38,385 nucleotides of DNA, from IMG/VR virus record IMGVR_UViG_3300024346_000204, positions 1 to 38,385 of that record, one strand, 5' to 3'. The notes below the pieces were generated by a model, which was given only the letters and a program-made list of their open reading frames with translations, did no database searches and was not told where the DNA came from. The DNA is from a virus. Position numbers and translations under genes: made by a program. Below are positions 31,217 through 37,566 of the stretch, piece after piece; positions within the stretch are counted from its first letter, which is position 1; each line of letters begins with the position of its first letter.

Positions 31217-31677
31217 TTCAGCCGGAGTACCTGGCGCAGCTGCGGCACCGATACCGCGCCGAGCTGCTGCTGGTGCTGGTGCAGCTGGAGCAGCTTTGCC
31301 CAGCGTTTTGGCCTGACATATCCGATCTGGCCGAGCAGCTTGGCACCGATCGCGCCACGCTCAACCGCTCGCTGCGAAAGCTGGAAGATCAGCAACTGCT
31401 GCGCCGCGTCAGCGTCAGCAACGGCGGCGGGACATGGGTCTGGTGGGTGGCGCGCCAGCACGGCGAACAGCCGCCAGTAGATGCCGAGCCTGCATGGGTG
31501 GTGCGCGACGTGCGCGGGCAGCGCACCCAGCGGATAACGGTTACCCAGCGATGGGCCTGGGCACGGCGTCATGGCATCCCACGCGGCACGATGCGCAATT
31601 TTCTGACAGGTGGCCAGCTTGTGATGCGTGAGCGCTGGCAGCTGGTCGCCACCCCATATGACGAGATGACGGCATGA
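31213..31677 (+). CDS. Winged-helix DNA-binding protein (154 aa)
   Basis: GTG 31213 overlaps the previous stop. The section WPDISDLAEQLGTDRATLNRSLRKLEDQQLLRRVSVSNGGGTWVWW (about 36-82) is a winged helix with a two-strand wing, as in MarR-type and replication-related proteins. A second basic region (QRWAWARRHGIPRGTMRNFLTGG) near the C-terminus may be a second DNA-binding helix. It is the best candidate for a phage regulator, but it does not look like CI. Confidence 0.7.
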   Translation: MIQPEYLAQLRHRYRAELLLVLVQLEQLCPAFWPDISDLAEQLGTDRATLNRSLRKLEDQQLLRRVSVSNGGGTWVWWVARQHGEQPPVDAEPAWVVRDVRGQRTQRITVTQRWAWARRHGIPRGTMRNFLTGGQLVMRERWQLVATPYDEMTA

Positions 31678-31898
31678 GCGATCCAGTGAATCATCCCGAG
31701 CACTACACCGCCGGCCGCTTTGAAGCGATCGACGTGATCGAAGACGCGGTGCAGCACGCGCCCGATCCAATACTTGGTGCACTGCAATGGCAGGCGCTCA
31801 AGTATCTTCTGCGCATGTGGGGCAAGGGTAACCCTGCTCAAGATGCCGCAAAGGCCCAGTGGTATCTCACCCGGTTACTTGCCAAACTAGAGCGATGA
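31674..31898 (+). CDS. DUF3310 protein (74 aa)
   Basis: MSDPVNHPEHYTAGRFEAIDVIEDAVQ... LGALQWQALKYLLRMWGKGNPAQDAAKAQWYLTRLLAKL is the full DUF3310 pattern, with VNHPxHYT at the start and the KYLLRxxxKxNPxxDxxKAxWYL helix. It is common in phages, sometimes called nucleotide kinase-like, but the molecular role is not settled. It overlaps both neighbours by four bases. Confidence 0.9.
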   Translation: MSDPVNHPEHYTAGRFEAIDVIEDAVQHAPDPILGALQWQALKYLLRMWGKGNPAQDAAKAQWYLTRLLAKLER

Positions 31899-32134
31899 TC
31901 CTCCCTAACCTGTCACTACTTGAACGCCTGGCGATATGGGTGTTGCACCGCAGCCCACGGATCAGCCTGCTAGTGGTGAAAGATAAGTTCTGGCCGGAGG
32001 TGTTGTTTGCCGCCGATTCAACTGATCCGATTGCGCGGACTGTGCTGGAGCGCAGCCAGGAGCAGGATCAAGATCCGCCGAGCATGGTGTTTGAGCGGCT
32101 GTATCACATGCCTGCGCACGGCGAAGACGAATGA
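31895..32134 (+). CDS. Small hypothetical protein (79 aa)
   Basis: MILPNLSLLERLAIWVLHRSPRISLLVVKDKFWPEVLFAADSTDPIARTVLERSQEQDQDPPSMVFERLYHMPAHGEDE has a hydrophobic N-terminus (about 6-30), perhaps membrane-associated, and an acidic end. ATG 31895 overlaps the DUF3310 stop. Function unknown. Confidence 0.6.
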   Translation: MILPNLSLLERLAIWVLHRSPRISLLVVKDKFWPEVLFAADSTDPIARTVLERSQEQDQDPPSMVFERLYHMPAHGEDE

Positions 32135-32481
32135 TCTCCTTACACGCTGGCCGCCTGCTTTTGATCTGCGAGCGGGCGAGCCAGACGTGGCACGCGCACA
32201 TCACGCTCGGGCCCAAGCCTGAACACCAGCTGGTGGTTGACACCGGCACGGTTGACCTGCGCCAGGCAATGGAGCGCAGCCAAGGGCACTACATGGCCTT
32301 TAAGGCCAAGGCGCGGCCGGTGGAGCCCGACACGCAGCCGAAGGTGATGTGCTGGGACTGCATCCACTGGACACCTGGCGGCCGCGGCCGGTGTGAAGTT
32401 GACATCCCCGAGTGCCGCCAAACTGGTGGCAGGTTTGCGCCTAACTGCGCTGTCTTCACGCCATGCAAGAGCCCAAAGTAA
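32131..32481 (+). CDS. Cysteine-rich hypothetical protein (116 aa)
   Basis: The C-terminal third (VMCWDCIHWTPGGRGRCEVDIPECRQTGGRFAPNCAVFTPC) holds seven cysteines, a likely zinc or disulphide fold of the sort seen in short phage proteins. The N-terminal part is beta-rich. It begins in the overlap with the preceding stop and its end overlaps the next gene by 19 bases. Confidence 0.65.
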   Translation: MISLHAGRLLLICERASQTWHAHITLGPKPEHQLVVDTGTVDLRQAMERSQGHYMAFKAKARPVEPDTQPKVMCWDCIHWTPGGRGRCEVDIPECRQTGGRFAPNCAVFTPCKSPK

Positions 32482-32639
32482 CCAGCAGCATCGAGCCATG
32501 CCCTGGCGTGATGGTGGAGACGCTGGAGCCCGCTGATGGCGGTGAGCTGTACTACCGCACCTGCACGGTCGGCATGTGCCGCTACAGCTCAGACCTGTGG
32601 CAGGCGATCCTCTACGCCGAGCAGATGGTGGGGCGCTAG
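32463..32639 (+). CDS. Small hypothetical protein (58 aa)
   Basis: MQEPKVTSSIEPCPGVMVETLEPADGGELYYRTCTVGMCRYSSDLWQAILYAEQMVGR ends TAG 32639, four bases into the convergent HNH gene. It is the last member of the overlapping plus-strand chain. Three cysteines are present. No function recognised. Confidence 0.55.
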   Translation: MQEPKVTSSIEPCPGVMVETLEPADGGELYYRTCTVGMCRYSSDLWQAILYAEQMVGR

Positions 32640-32938
32640 CAGCGGCCGCTAAGCCACTGGACAATCGACCACTCACGCTCAGCAGACCAGAACGGTTGCG
32701 CGCGGAACCAGTTCACCCAGCCTTTGTGGCCCTTCCGGCTGTTGCACATGAAACAACAGGAGACGAGGTTGGAGCGGTGATGAATGCCGCCCAGCGCCTT
32801 GGGCACTACATGGTCAAGGGTGGGGCTGCGGTTGAGCTGGTCGCCGCAGTAGGCGCACTGGTAGTTCCAGGCTAGGTGGATCTGATCGCGCGCAGACTTG
32901 CGGGTGACCAGCTGCGTTTCTTCAATCCGGTGTTCCAT
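32636..32938 (-). CDS. HNH endonuclease with zinc site (100 aa)
   Basis: Motifs: CAYC (28-31), LDHVVPKALGG (41-51), N57, then CFMCN (62-66) with KGHKGW. This is a complete HNH fold with two CxxC zinc pairs. I chose ATG 32938, giving EHRIEETQLV; the longer frame would overlap the upstream gene further. Small HNH enzymes of this type occur near terminases, where they help packaging, or act as free-standing nicking enzymes. Here it lies far from the terminase. Confidence 0.85.
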   Translation of the reverse strand: MEHRIEETQLVTRKSARDQIHLAWNYQCAYCGDQLNRSPTLDHVVPKALGGIHHRSNLVSCCFMCNSRKGHKGWVNWFRAQPFWSAEREWSIVQWLSGRC

Positions 32939-33104
32939 CGTCCTGGCCAGGCAACAGGAAAGCGGAAACGTCGAGGTCAACGATGTCGTCATCGCTGGGG
33001 ATGAACTCCGCCAGCTGGCTGTAGATGTCGGCCGGCAGTTCGGAGGGCTCGGTGTCGGAGCGGATGATCAGCTTGGCGTTGATCTCGACCAGGTAAGCCC
33101 GCAT
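32922..33104 (-). CDS. Small hypothetical protein (60 aa)
   Basis: MRAYLVEINAKLIIRSDTEPSELPADIYSQLAEFIPSDDDIVDLDVSAFLLPGQDDGTPD is an acidic protein with a short beta-strand start. ATG 33104 is the likely start; the longer frame upstream crosses the promoter region. It is coupled with the HNH gene, which overlaps its end by 17 bases. A 12-base imperfect palindrome GCTAACGGTAGC (33123-33134) precedes it. Confidence 0.6.
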   Translation of the reverse strand: MRAYLVEINAKLIIRSDTEPSELPADIYSQLAEFIPSDDDIVDLDVSAFLLPGQDDGTPD

Positions 33105-33155
33105 GGGCAGAGGCCCGGCTGAGCTAACGGTAGCGGGTGCGACCTGATCGCCCCT

Positions 33156-33215
33156 GTTACGGATTGTCAACTGGCCGGCGGATCGGGGCAGTGTGCGCTG
33201 CGGGGGGTGTATAGT
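33156..33215 (+). promoter_or_regulatory. Putative promoter B: GTTACGGATTGT motif and TATAGT box
   Basis: GTTACGGATTGT (33156-33167) and GGTGTATAGT, with TATAGT at 33210-33215 followed by TGCGCA, repeat the layout of putative promoter A. The distance between motif and box is seven bases longer. The start codon GTG 33222 lies 7 bases after the -10 box, so transcripts would be leaderless. On the minus strand the motif overlaps TTGACA (33170-33165), a possible -35 for the 33104 gene. Confidence 0.6.
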
Positions 33216-33221
33216 TGCGCA

Positions 33222-33335
33222 GTGAAACAACTCGACCCTGAATACGACTACATCCCCGAGGATCTGCCCGAGGATGATGATGACGAAGACCACCCCAGCC
33301 TCACGCCTGAGCAGCGCAACCCATCCCTAAAATGA
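33222..33335 (+). CDS. Small acidic protein, probably leaderless (37 aa)
   Basis: From GTG 33222 the frame reads MKQLDPEYDYIPEDLPEDDDDEDHPSLTPEQRNPSLK. It is strongly acidic in the middle. Its stop overlaps the ATG of the next gene (ATGA). The start codon is placed where transcription from promoter B should begin. Acidic small proteins can mimic DNA, but this one is too short to say more. Confidence 0.5.
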   Translation: MKQLDPEYDYIPEDLPEDDDDEDHPSLTPEQRNPSLK

Positions 33336-33529
33336 CCTACATCCTTGACCTTGGCATCTGGCACGTCGGGCCGTTCCCTACTCACATCTGTGCGCAGCAC
33401 TGGGCGGAGATCCACGGCGTTGATGACTACCGGATGATCCCGCTCGATGACCCTGCCGAGGCGCCGGCCAGGATTGCGCGAATGGTGCGCGAACGGGCTG
33501 CACAGGGGCCGCAGCAGCTGGCCGCCTGA
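33332..33529 (+). CDS. Small hypothetical protein (65 aa)
   Basis: MTYILDLGIWHVGPFPTHICAQHWAEIHGVDDYRMIPLDDPAEAPARIARMVRERAAQGPQQLAA is coupled to the preceding 37-aa frame. Its ARIARMVRER segment is encoded by the same 19-base sequence that forms the integrase start, in the same reading frame. Function unknown. Confidence 0.6.
   Translation: MTYILDLGIWHVGPFPTHICAQHWAEIHGVDDYRMIPLDDPAEAPARIARMVRERAAQGPQQLAA
33475..33493 (+). repeat. Arm-type site candidate, left pair of TGCGCGAA
   Basis: TGCGCGAATGGTGCGCGAA (19 bases) contains two direct copies of TGCGCGAA 11 bases apart. The identical 19 bases recur at 33725-33743, exactly 250 bases away, with the tRNA-like core between them. A single inverted copy TTCGCGCA is at 33693-33700. 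The pattern is that of integrase arm-binding sites. Confidence 0.6.
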
Positions 33530-33731
33530 TCTCCTAAACCGTTGATCTCTTGGGGGTTTTTGGTGAGCCCGGCCGGTGTCGAACCGGCGACCCTCTGATT
33601 AAAAGTCGTCTATCCCGACCTCACGCCGGTTCACGGGAATCCCCTAAGCCTCTGATTCAACCACTGAATCTTCACTGGACAATTCCAGCCCGTTCGCGCA
33701 ATCTCACCCGAAATCACGGAGATCTGCGCGA
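33530..33731. other. attP region without gene
   Basis: This stretch of about 200 bases between the 65-aa protein and the integrase holds the tRNA-Lys 3' half and the arm-like repeats. A weak AAACC/GGTTT stem followed by TTT lies at about 33536-33560. The frame read through it on the plus strand is a false gene caused by antisense tRNA sequence. Confidence 0.7.
33561..33605 (-). other. attP core: 3' half of a tRNA-Lys(UUU) gene with CCA
   Basis: On the minus strand the 45 bases read as anticodon loop CTTTTAA (anticodon TTT), stem strand TCAGA, variable GGGTC, T-arm GCCGG TTCGACA CCGGC, acceptor strand CGGGCTC, discriminator A and CCA. The opposite anticodon stem strand upstream (GACGA) does not pair, so the tRNA identity stops at the loop. 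This is the classic attP form that restores the tRNA when the phage integrates. Confidence 0.88.
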
Positions 33732-33743
33732 ATGGTGCGCGAA
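33725..33743 (+). repeat. Arm-type site candidate, right pair of TGCGCGAA
   Basis: Second copy of the 19-base repeat, overlapping the integrase start codon at 33732. Binding of integrase here would also cover its own translation start or promoter region, which suggests autoregulation. An inverted single copy lies at 33693-33700. Confidence 0.6.
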
Positions 33744-34826
33744 TGGATAGCAGACACAAAGGTGCCCGGATTAGGCATTTTGAGGCTCCCGAGCGGGGTC
33801 GAGACTTGGTATCTGCGCTACCGGGAGCCCGGTGGAAAACAGCAACACCACAAGATCGGCCGGCTGCCGATCGTCAGCAGGACGCTGGCACGGGAGGAAG
33901 CGCACAAGCTGCTGGCCTCTGTCGCCAAGGGTGAGGCGCCCACCAGCGTGCGGCAGGAAGTGCGCCGCGGGCCATCGGTGGCGGACCTCTACGCCAGGCT
34001 CCAGGCGGAGCACTACGGCAAGCTGCGCACATCCACCCGCGCGGGCTACCGGAGCATCTGGGAGGCGCACATCATCCCCGATCTGGGCGGCCACAAGGTG
34101 CAGCAGGTCACCACCGCGCAGGTGATGAAGCTGATCCGATCGGTAGGTGGCACCCAGGCCAACCGTACGCTGGCGGTGCTGCGCAAGTCGATGAACTTGG
34201 CAATCCTGTGGGGGCTGCGGAAAGACAACCCCTGCGCCAAGGTGCCGGGCAATGGCGAGCGCAAGCGGCGCCGGTATCTCACCCGCGAGGAGATGGCGCG
34301 GCTGCTGGTGGCGCTGGACGGGTTTGCACCGGCCGGTGTTCGCTGGCGGTTTGCCCAGCTGATGCGCCTGCTGCTGCTCACCGGCTGCCGCGTCTCAGAG
34401 ATGAAGGACGCGCGCTGGAGCTGGTTGCAGGGTGCGGTGCTGGTGGTGCCGCATGAATGCCACAAGACGGGGGTCGATGGCCACCCCCGCCTGATCCACC
34501 TTACCCCCGTAGCGGTGGAGGTGCTCCAGCAGCTGCGCGCACAATCGAACAGCGAATGGATCATCCAAGGCGATGGCGACCACCCGCTGGTGGGCTACCA
34601 GAAGCTCTGGCAGGAGCTGCTGGCCACTGCGGGGATTGCGGACTTGCTGGTGCATGATTTGCGGCACCACTACGCCAGCATGGCGGTGAGCGCCGGGCTG
34701 ACGCTGAACCAGATCGGCGGACTGCTTGGCCATGCCAGCCCGCTTACCACCGCCCGCTACGCCCACCTAGTCGATGAGGCCGCAGCTGCTGCCGCGTCCA
34801 AGGTGATCATCCCCGGCTGGCAGTGA
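33732..34826 (+). CDS. int: Tyrosine integrase (364 aa)
   Basis: Catalytic residues are complete: R220 (TGCRVSEM), K245 (HKTG), H308 and R311 (HDLRHHYAS), H334 (LLGHASPLTT) and Y343 (ARYAHL). An N-terminal DUF4102-like part (residues 10-65, RLPSGVETWYLRYREPGGKQ) is followed by a SAM-like core-binding domain (about 80-165). It inserts phage DNA into a host tRNA gene through the attP found just upstream. Its 3' end overlaps the convergent dcd gene by 20 bases. The start ATG lies within the repeat TGCGCGAATGGTGCGCGAA. Confidence 0.96.
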   Translation: MVREWIADTKVPGLGILRLPSGVETWYLRYREPGGKQQHHKIGRLPIVSRTLAREEAHKLLASVAKGEAPTSVRQEVRRGPSVADLYARLQAEHYGKLRTSTRAGYRSIWEAHIIPDLGGHKVQQVTTAQVMKLIRSVGGTQANRTLAVLRKSMNLAILWGLRKDNPCAKVPGNGERKRRRYLTREEMARLLVALDGFAPAGVRWRFAQLMRLLLLTGCRVSEMKDARWSWLQGAVLVVPHECHKTGVDGHPRLIHLTPVAVEVLQQLRAQSNSEWIIQGDGDHPLVGYQKLWQELLATAGIADLLVHDLRHHYASMAVSAGLTLNQIGGLLGHASPLTTARYAHLVDEAAAAAASKVIIPGWQ

Positions 34827-35322
34827 CGCTCAGGTCGCCGTTGTACCTTCCAGTCTCGCGGTAGGTGCGCTCAGGCTCGCCGGCGATGACGTGAAACACC
34901 ATCTGGCCGATCTTCATGCCAGGCCATAGCGCGATGTTGTGGAAGCGGCGGCTGTTGTGCAGCTCCAGCGTCAGCCGGCTGCCATGCCACCCTGGATCGC
35001 AATAGCCGGCCAGCAGGTGCTCCAGCCCTTCACGGGCACGGCTCGACTTGAGCACGAACTGCGCCGCGATGTGGTCGGGCAGGTTGAAGATCTCCTGCGT
35101 CTCCGCCAGGCAGAACTCACCCGGCGTCATCCAGTAAGGGTCGGCCTGCGTGTGGTGACCGATGCCGAGGATCTGCAGCTCGGGGCGCTCGGGCACCTCA
35201 ATCATCAGCCGATCGCCCAGCAGCACATCGAGGCTGGCCGGGTTCTGTAGGTCGCTGTTGTACGGCACCACCATCGCCGCCTGGCGACAGAGGCGGGCGA
35301 TCTCATGGTCGGGGATGATCAT
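34807..35322 (-). CDS. dcd: dCTP deaminase (171 aa)
   Basis: The fold motifs are ASLDVLLGDRL (29-39), PGEFCLAET (67-75), KSSRAREGL (92-100), YCDPGWHG (107-114) and LTLELHNS (117-124). S93, R97 and E120 line up with S111, R115 and E138 of the E. coli enzyme by spacing, which supports deamination of dCTP to dUTP; a bifunctional deaminase-dUTPase activity cannot be excluded. It supplies dTMP precursors for phage DNA. It is the last gene of the late-side minus operon and overlaps the HNH stop by ATGA. Confidence 0.92.
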   Translation of the reverse strand: MIIPDHEIARLCRQAAMVVPYNSDLQNPASLDVLLGDRLMIEVPERPELQILGIGHHTQADPYWMTPGEFCLAETQEIFNLPDHIAAQFVLKSSRAREGLEHLLAGYCDPGWHGSRLTLELHNSRRFHNIALWPGMKIGQMVFHVIAGEPERTYRETGRYNGDLSVTASRG

Positions 35323-35876
35323 GCAGGCTTGTCATTGTGGAGTTTGGTAAGCCTATCCGCAAGGGACCGACGCCTCTGCGTGCTTCGGGCTCGTCGCCCA
35401 AACTCGAACGAATAGTCAACATTCTGCTGAGGTGTCACAACTTCCAAGTTGGGGAGCAAGTTATTTGAACGATTGCAGTCAAGATGATTGATGTGCATCC
35501 CCTCTGGTATTGGCTCACAAAAAGCCTCGTACACCATGCGATGAACTTGCTTTTTCACAAAATGACGCAAGCCCTTCTTTCCGTTGCTTTGCTTTACTGG
35601 CAGCTCTAAACCGTAGTCAGCAGGATTTGAGACGCTAAAAGCGACCCTACGATAGCCGTCTTGGTCGACTTCCCCGCACAGTATGGCCTCTGGGTAGTGC
35701 GTGACACTGATGACATCCCTAGCGAGCCGTTTCACTTTTCCGGTGTTGCTGACCTGATACAGCCCTTCGTATCCAGGCACGTCGCGCCATTCCTCTTGCA
35801 CACGGCTCTCTGCTTCTACCGTTGAGTTTACCCGATCACGGCTCTGCCACAATCGCCCAGCCTGTCTTTGGTCCAT
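35319..35876 (-). CDS. NUMOD4-HNH homing endonuclease (185 aa)
   Basis: The sequence begins with a NUMOD4 element (EEWRDVPGYEGLYQVSNTGKVKRLARDV, about 28-55) and has an HNH_3-type core (KKQVHRMVYEAFCEPIPEGMHINHLDCNRSNNLLPNLEVVTPQQN). The DNA is visibly richer in A+T than its neighbours, a sign of a mobile gene. The frame overlaps the endolysin end by 41 bases from ATG 35876; a GTG start at 35801 is an alternative. It stands between the endolysin and dcd without breaking either, as a free-standing homing gene. Confidence 0.9.
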   Translation of the reverse strand: MDQRQAGRLWQSRDRVNSTVEAESRVQEEWRDVPGYEGLYQVSNTGKVKRLARDVISVTHYPEAILCGEVDQDGYRRVAFSVSNPADYGLELPVKQSNGKKGLRHFVKKQVHRMVYEAFCEPIPEGMHINHLDCNRSNNLLPNLEVVTPQQNVDYSFEFGRRARSTQRRRSLADRLTKLHNDKPA

Positions 35877-37002
35877 CTACCAGCCAGCGCGACAGCCAGT
35901 TCTTGCGGCTGTAAACAGCCCCCTTGCCGCCCTTCTCGCTGACGTAGCCGCCGCTCACGATGTTCGCCTCGCCGTAGGGGTCGTTGTGGATGAAGGCGTC
36001 CGGCGTGAACCCGGTAATTACCGACCAGTGCCCACCGCCAGAGGGGGCCGAAGCCCGGCCGTGGTGCAACCATCCCACGCCCACCGGCCGGCCTAGGCGG
36101 ATCTGTTGCTCAAGCATGGCGGCGTCACCGGACTGCGTAAAGGCAGCCTTCAGACCAAGCGACCGCAACGCCTTTACTTGAGCTTGAGCATCAGTAGTGT
36201 CGCCAAACTGAGCGCGGACTTTGTTGTAGGCGTCGTCGTTGAGAACCTTGCCGTAGAAGCGGGCGATCATTGCGCAGCTGCTTGAAAAGCACTCTCTGCC
36301 GCCTTGCCCACTTGCGTTGTCTCGCTGATACTCATAGGGCACCTCTAAGCGCACGCTGGCCGCTTGAGAGCCACTCCATAGCACTCCCTCGGCACGCCTG
36401 CGGCGCAGCAGGCCAGCTTCCACCTTGGACCCTGGATTTCGGTACAGCTCAAGCGCAGCGGGCACTGCAGCCCAATCCTTCTCACGCAACTCCCGGCTGA
36501 TGGTTTCAAAGCCCGACGCGCCATAAAAGCCGCTGCCGAGGTTATAGGCGAAGGAGATCAGCGAGCACTTCTGGTGATCGGCCATCTCGATCCAGAACGG
36601 CACGGTGTCGCGCAGCTTGGCGGCAATGCGGTCCACTTCCTGGCGGAGCAGCATGTCCGCCTCGATGGCGTTGATCTTGTCGCCCTTGGAGACCTTGCGG
36701 CCGTCCTGGTAGCGCGTGGTGCCGTAGCCAATCGTCCAGGGATCGCCACCACTGAGCGGGTCAGGGTAGGCAGTGAGGTGGCAGCCCTCAAACTCCTTGA
36801 TGATCTTGAGCGCCGCGGCCAGGTCGGCCTGCTTGCCGTCTTGGCTCCATGTTTGGAACCATGCCCGATCGCGGCGCATGGCGGCGGCATAGCCGTTGAC
36901 CGCCAAGTCCTGCTCCAGCGTTTCAATCGCGGCCGCCTGATGCGGCAGTCCTCGATAGAACCGGAACAGCTGCTCCAGCGTGATTGGTGCGGCGTTAGCC
37001 AT
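35836..37002 (-). CDS. Two-domain endolysin: GH24 lysozyme plus C39-like peptidase (388 aa)
   Basis: An N-terminal helical segment (ITLEQLFRFYRGLPHQAAAIETLEQDLAVNGY, 7-38) is known from cyanophage endolysins. The lysozyme domain (about 62-215) carries E72 in EFEG, D81 in YPDP and T90 in WTIGYG, matching T4 lysozyme E11, D20 and T26. The C-terminal part (about 222-388) is a C39-like peptidase with Q227, C238 (CFSSSCAM), H325 (GGHWSVI) and D341 (HNDPYG). The enzyme would cut both glycan and peptide links. It follows small membrane proteins likely to be holins and starts 3 bases after one. Confidence 0.93.
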   Translation of the reverse strand: MANAAPITLEQLFRFYRGLPHQAAAIETLEQDLAVNGYAAAMRRDRAWFQTWSQDGKQADLAAALKIIKEFEGCHLTAYPDPLSGGDPWTIGYGTTRYQDGRKVSKGDKINAIEADMLLRQEVDRIAAKLRDTVPFWIEMADHQKCSLISFAYNLGSGFYGASGFETISRELREKDWAAVPAALELYRNPGSKVEAGLLRRRRAEGVLWSGSQAASVRLEVPYEYQRDNASGQGGRECFSSSCAMIARFYGKVLNDDAYNKVRAQFGDTTDAQAQVKALRSLGLKAAFTQSGDAAMLEQQIRLGRPVGVGWLHHGRASAPSGGGHWSVITGFTPDAFIHNDPYGEANIVSGGYVSEKGGKGAVYSRKNWLSRWLVDGPKTGWAIVAEP

Positions 37003-37005
37003 CAG

Positions 37006-37158
37006 TCAACGGGTGCGCTTGGGGAACATCATCCGACCGGCCTGCAGCAGCAGCTGCAACCAGCTGTTGGACTTCAGCGGGCTGATGGCGATGATCTCGC
37101 TGCCGGCAGCAATGACGATGGCGATGACAGCGGCGGTTTCGACAGACACGGCGTTCAT
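37006..37158 (-). CDS. Small membrane protein before endolysin, holin candidate (50 aa)
   Basis: MNAVSVETAAVIAIVIAAGSEIIAISPLKSNSWLQLLLQAGRMMFPKRTR has one transmembrane helix (about 7-26) and a conserved-looking tail SPLKSNSWLQL...FPKR that I recognise from cyanophage genomes. It lies three bases from the endolysin start, the usual spot of a holin. Holin function is inferred from place and topology. Confidence 0.7.
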   Translation of the reverse strand: MNAVSVETAAVIAIVIAAGSEIIAISPLKSNSWLQLLLQAGRMMFPKRTR

Positions 37159-37175
37159 GCGTATGTATTCCTAGG

Positions 37176-37409
37176 TTACTTGTGGATCTCCAGCGTTCGC
37201 ACCCGCTCGTCGAGGTCGGACAGCTGGACCTTGTAGTCGTTCTTCAGCTCGTTCACGGCCGCGGCCATCTGCGTGATCGTGGCCTCAATGCGTGCCGACT
37301 GGATCTGCATGTTGACCAGCAGGGCACCGATGGCGAACAGGCCAGCGGCGATCGCGGCCGGGAGGGAAGCAACGAAGACGCCGCCGACTGATTTAGGTTC
37401 GTCCGCCAT
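37176..37409 (-). CDS. Small membrane protein with coiled coil (77 aa)
   Basis: From ATG 37409: MADEPKSVGGVFVASLPAAIAAGLFAIGALLVNM... has one transmembrane helix at about residues 12-34 followed by a coiled coil (IEATITQMAAAVNELKNDYKVQLSDLDERVRTLE). This layout is known for phage holin-like or spanin-like proteins in the lysis region. The frame overlaps the preceding gene by 17 bases. A longer start upstream exists but overlaps more. Confidence 0.7.
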   Translation of the reverse strand: MADEPKSVGGVFVASLPAAIAAGLFAIGALLVNMQIQSARIEATITQMAAAVNELKNDYKVQLSDLDERVRTLEIHK

Positions 37410-37566
37410 CGGCTGATCCGGTCCTGATCCCATCGTAACGATCAAAAGGATCACGCCCGGTGGCGAGGATGGCAAGAGCGCGGCGGTAGTAGTGGTTGTC
37501 GGTCTTTCCCGCTGCTTCCAGCGTGTCGCGGATGCGTCGCCAGTTCTCGCGGGTTTGACTGTCCAT
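37393..37566 (-). CDS. Small hypothetical protein (57 aa)
   Basis: MDSQTRENWRRIRDTLEAAGKTDNHYYRRALAILATGRDPFDRYDGIRTGSADGGRT has a W-x-x-I-R-D-T-L-E-x-A-G-K-T-D-x-x-Y-Y-R-R-A pattern found in small cyanophage proteins. Starts with ATG in the preceding stop (TAATG). Function unknown. Confidence 0.65.
   Translation of the reverse strand: MDSQTRENWRRIRDTLEAAGKTDNHYYRRALAILATGRDPFDRYDGIRTGSADGGRT

Noticed and set aside
33550-33750. Plus-strand 66-aa frame through attP (GRCRTGDPLIKSR...)
   Set aside because: This is the translation of antisense tRNA sequence, a known source of false proteins; it has no support as a gene.
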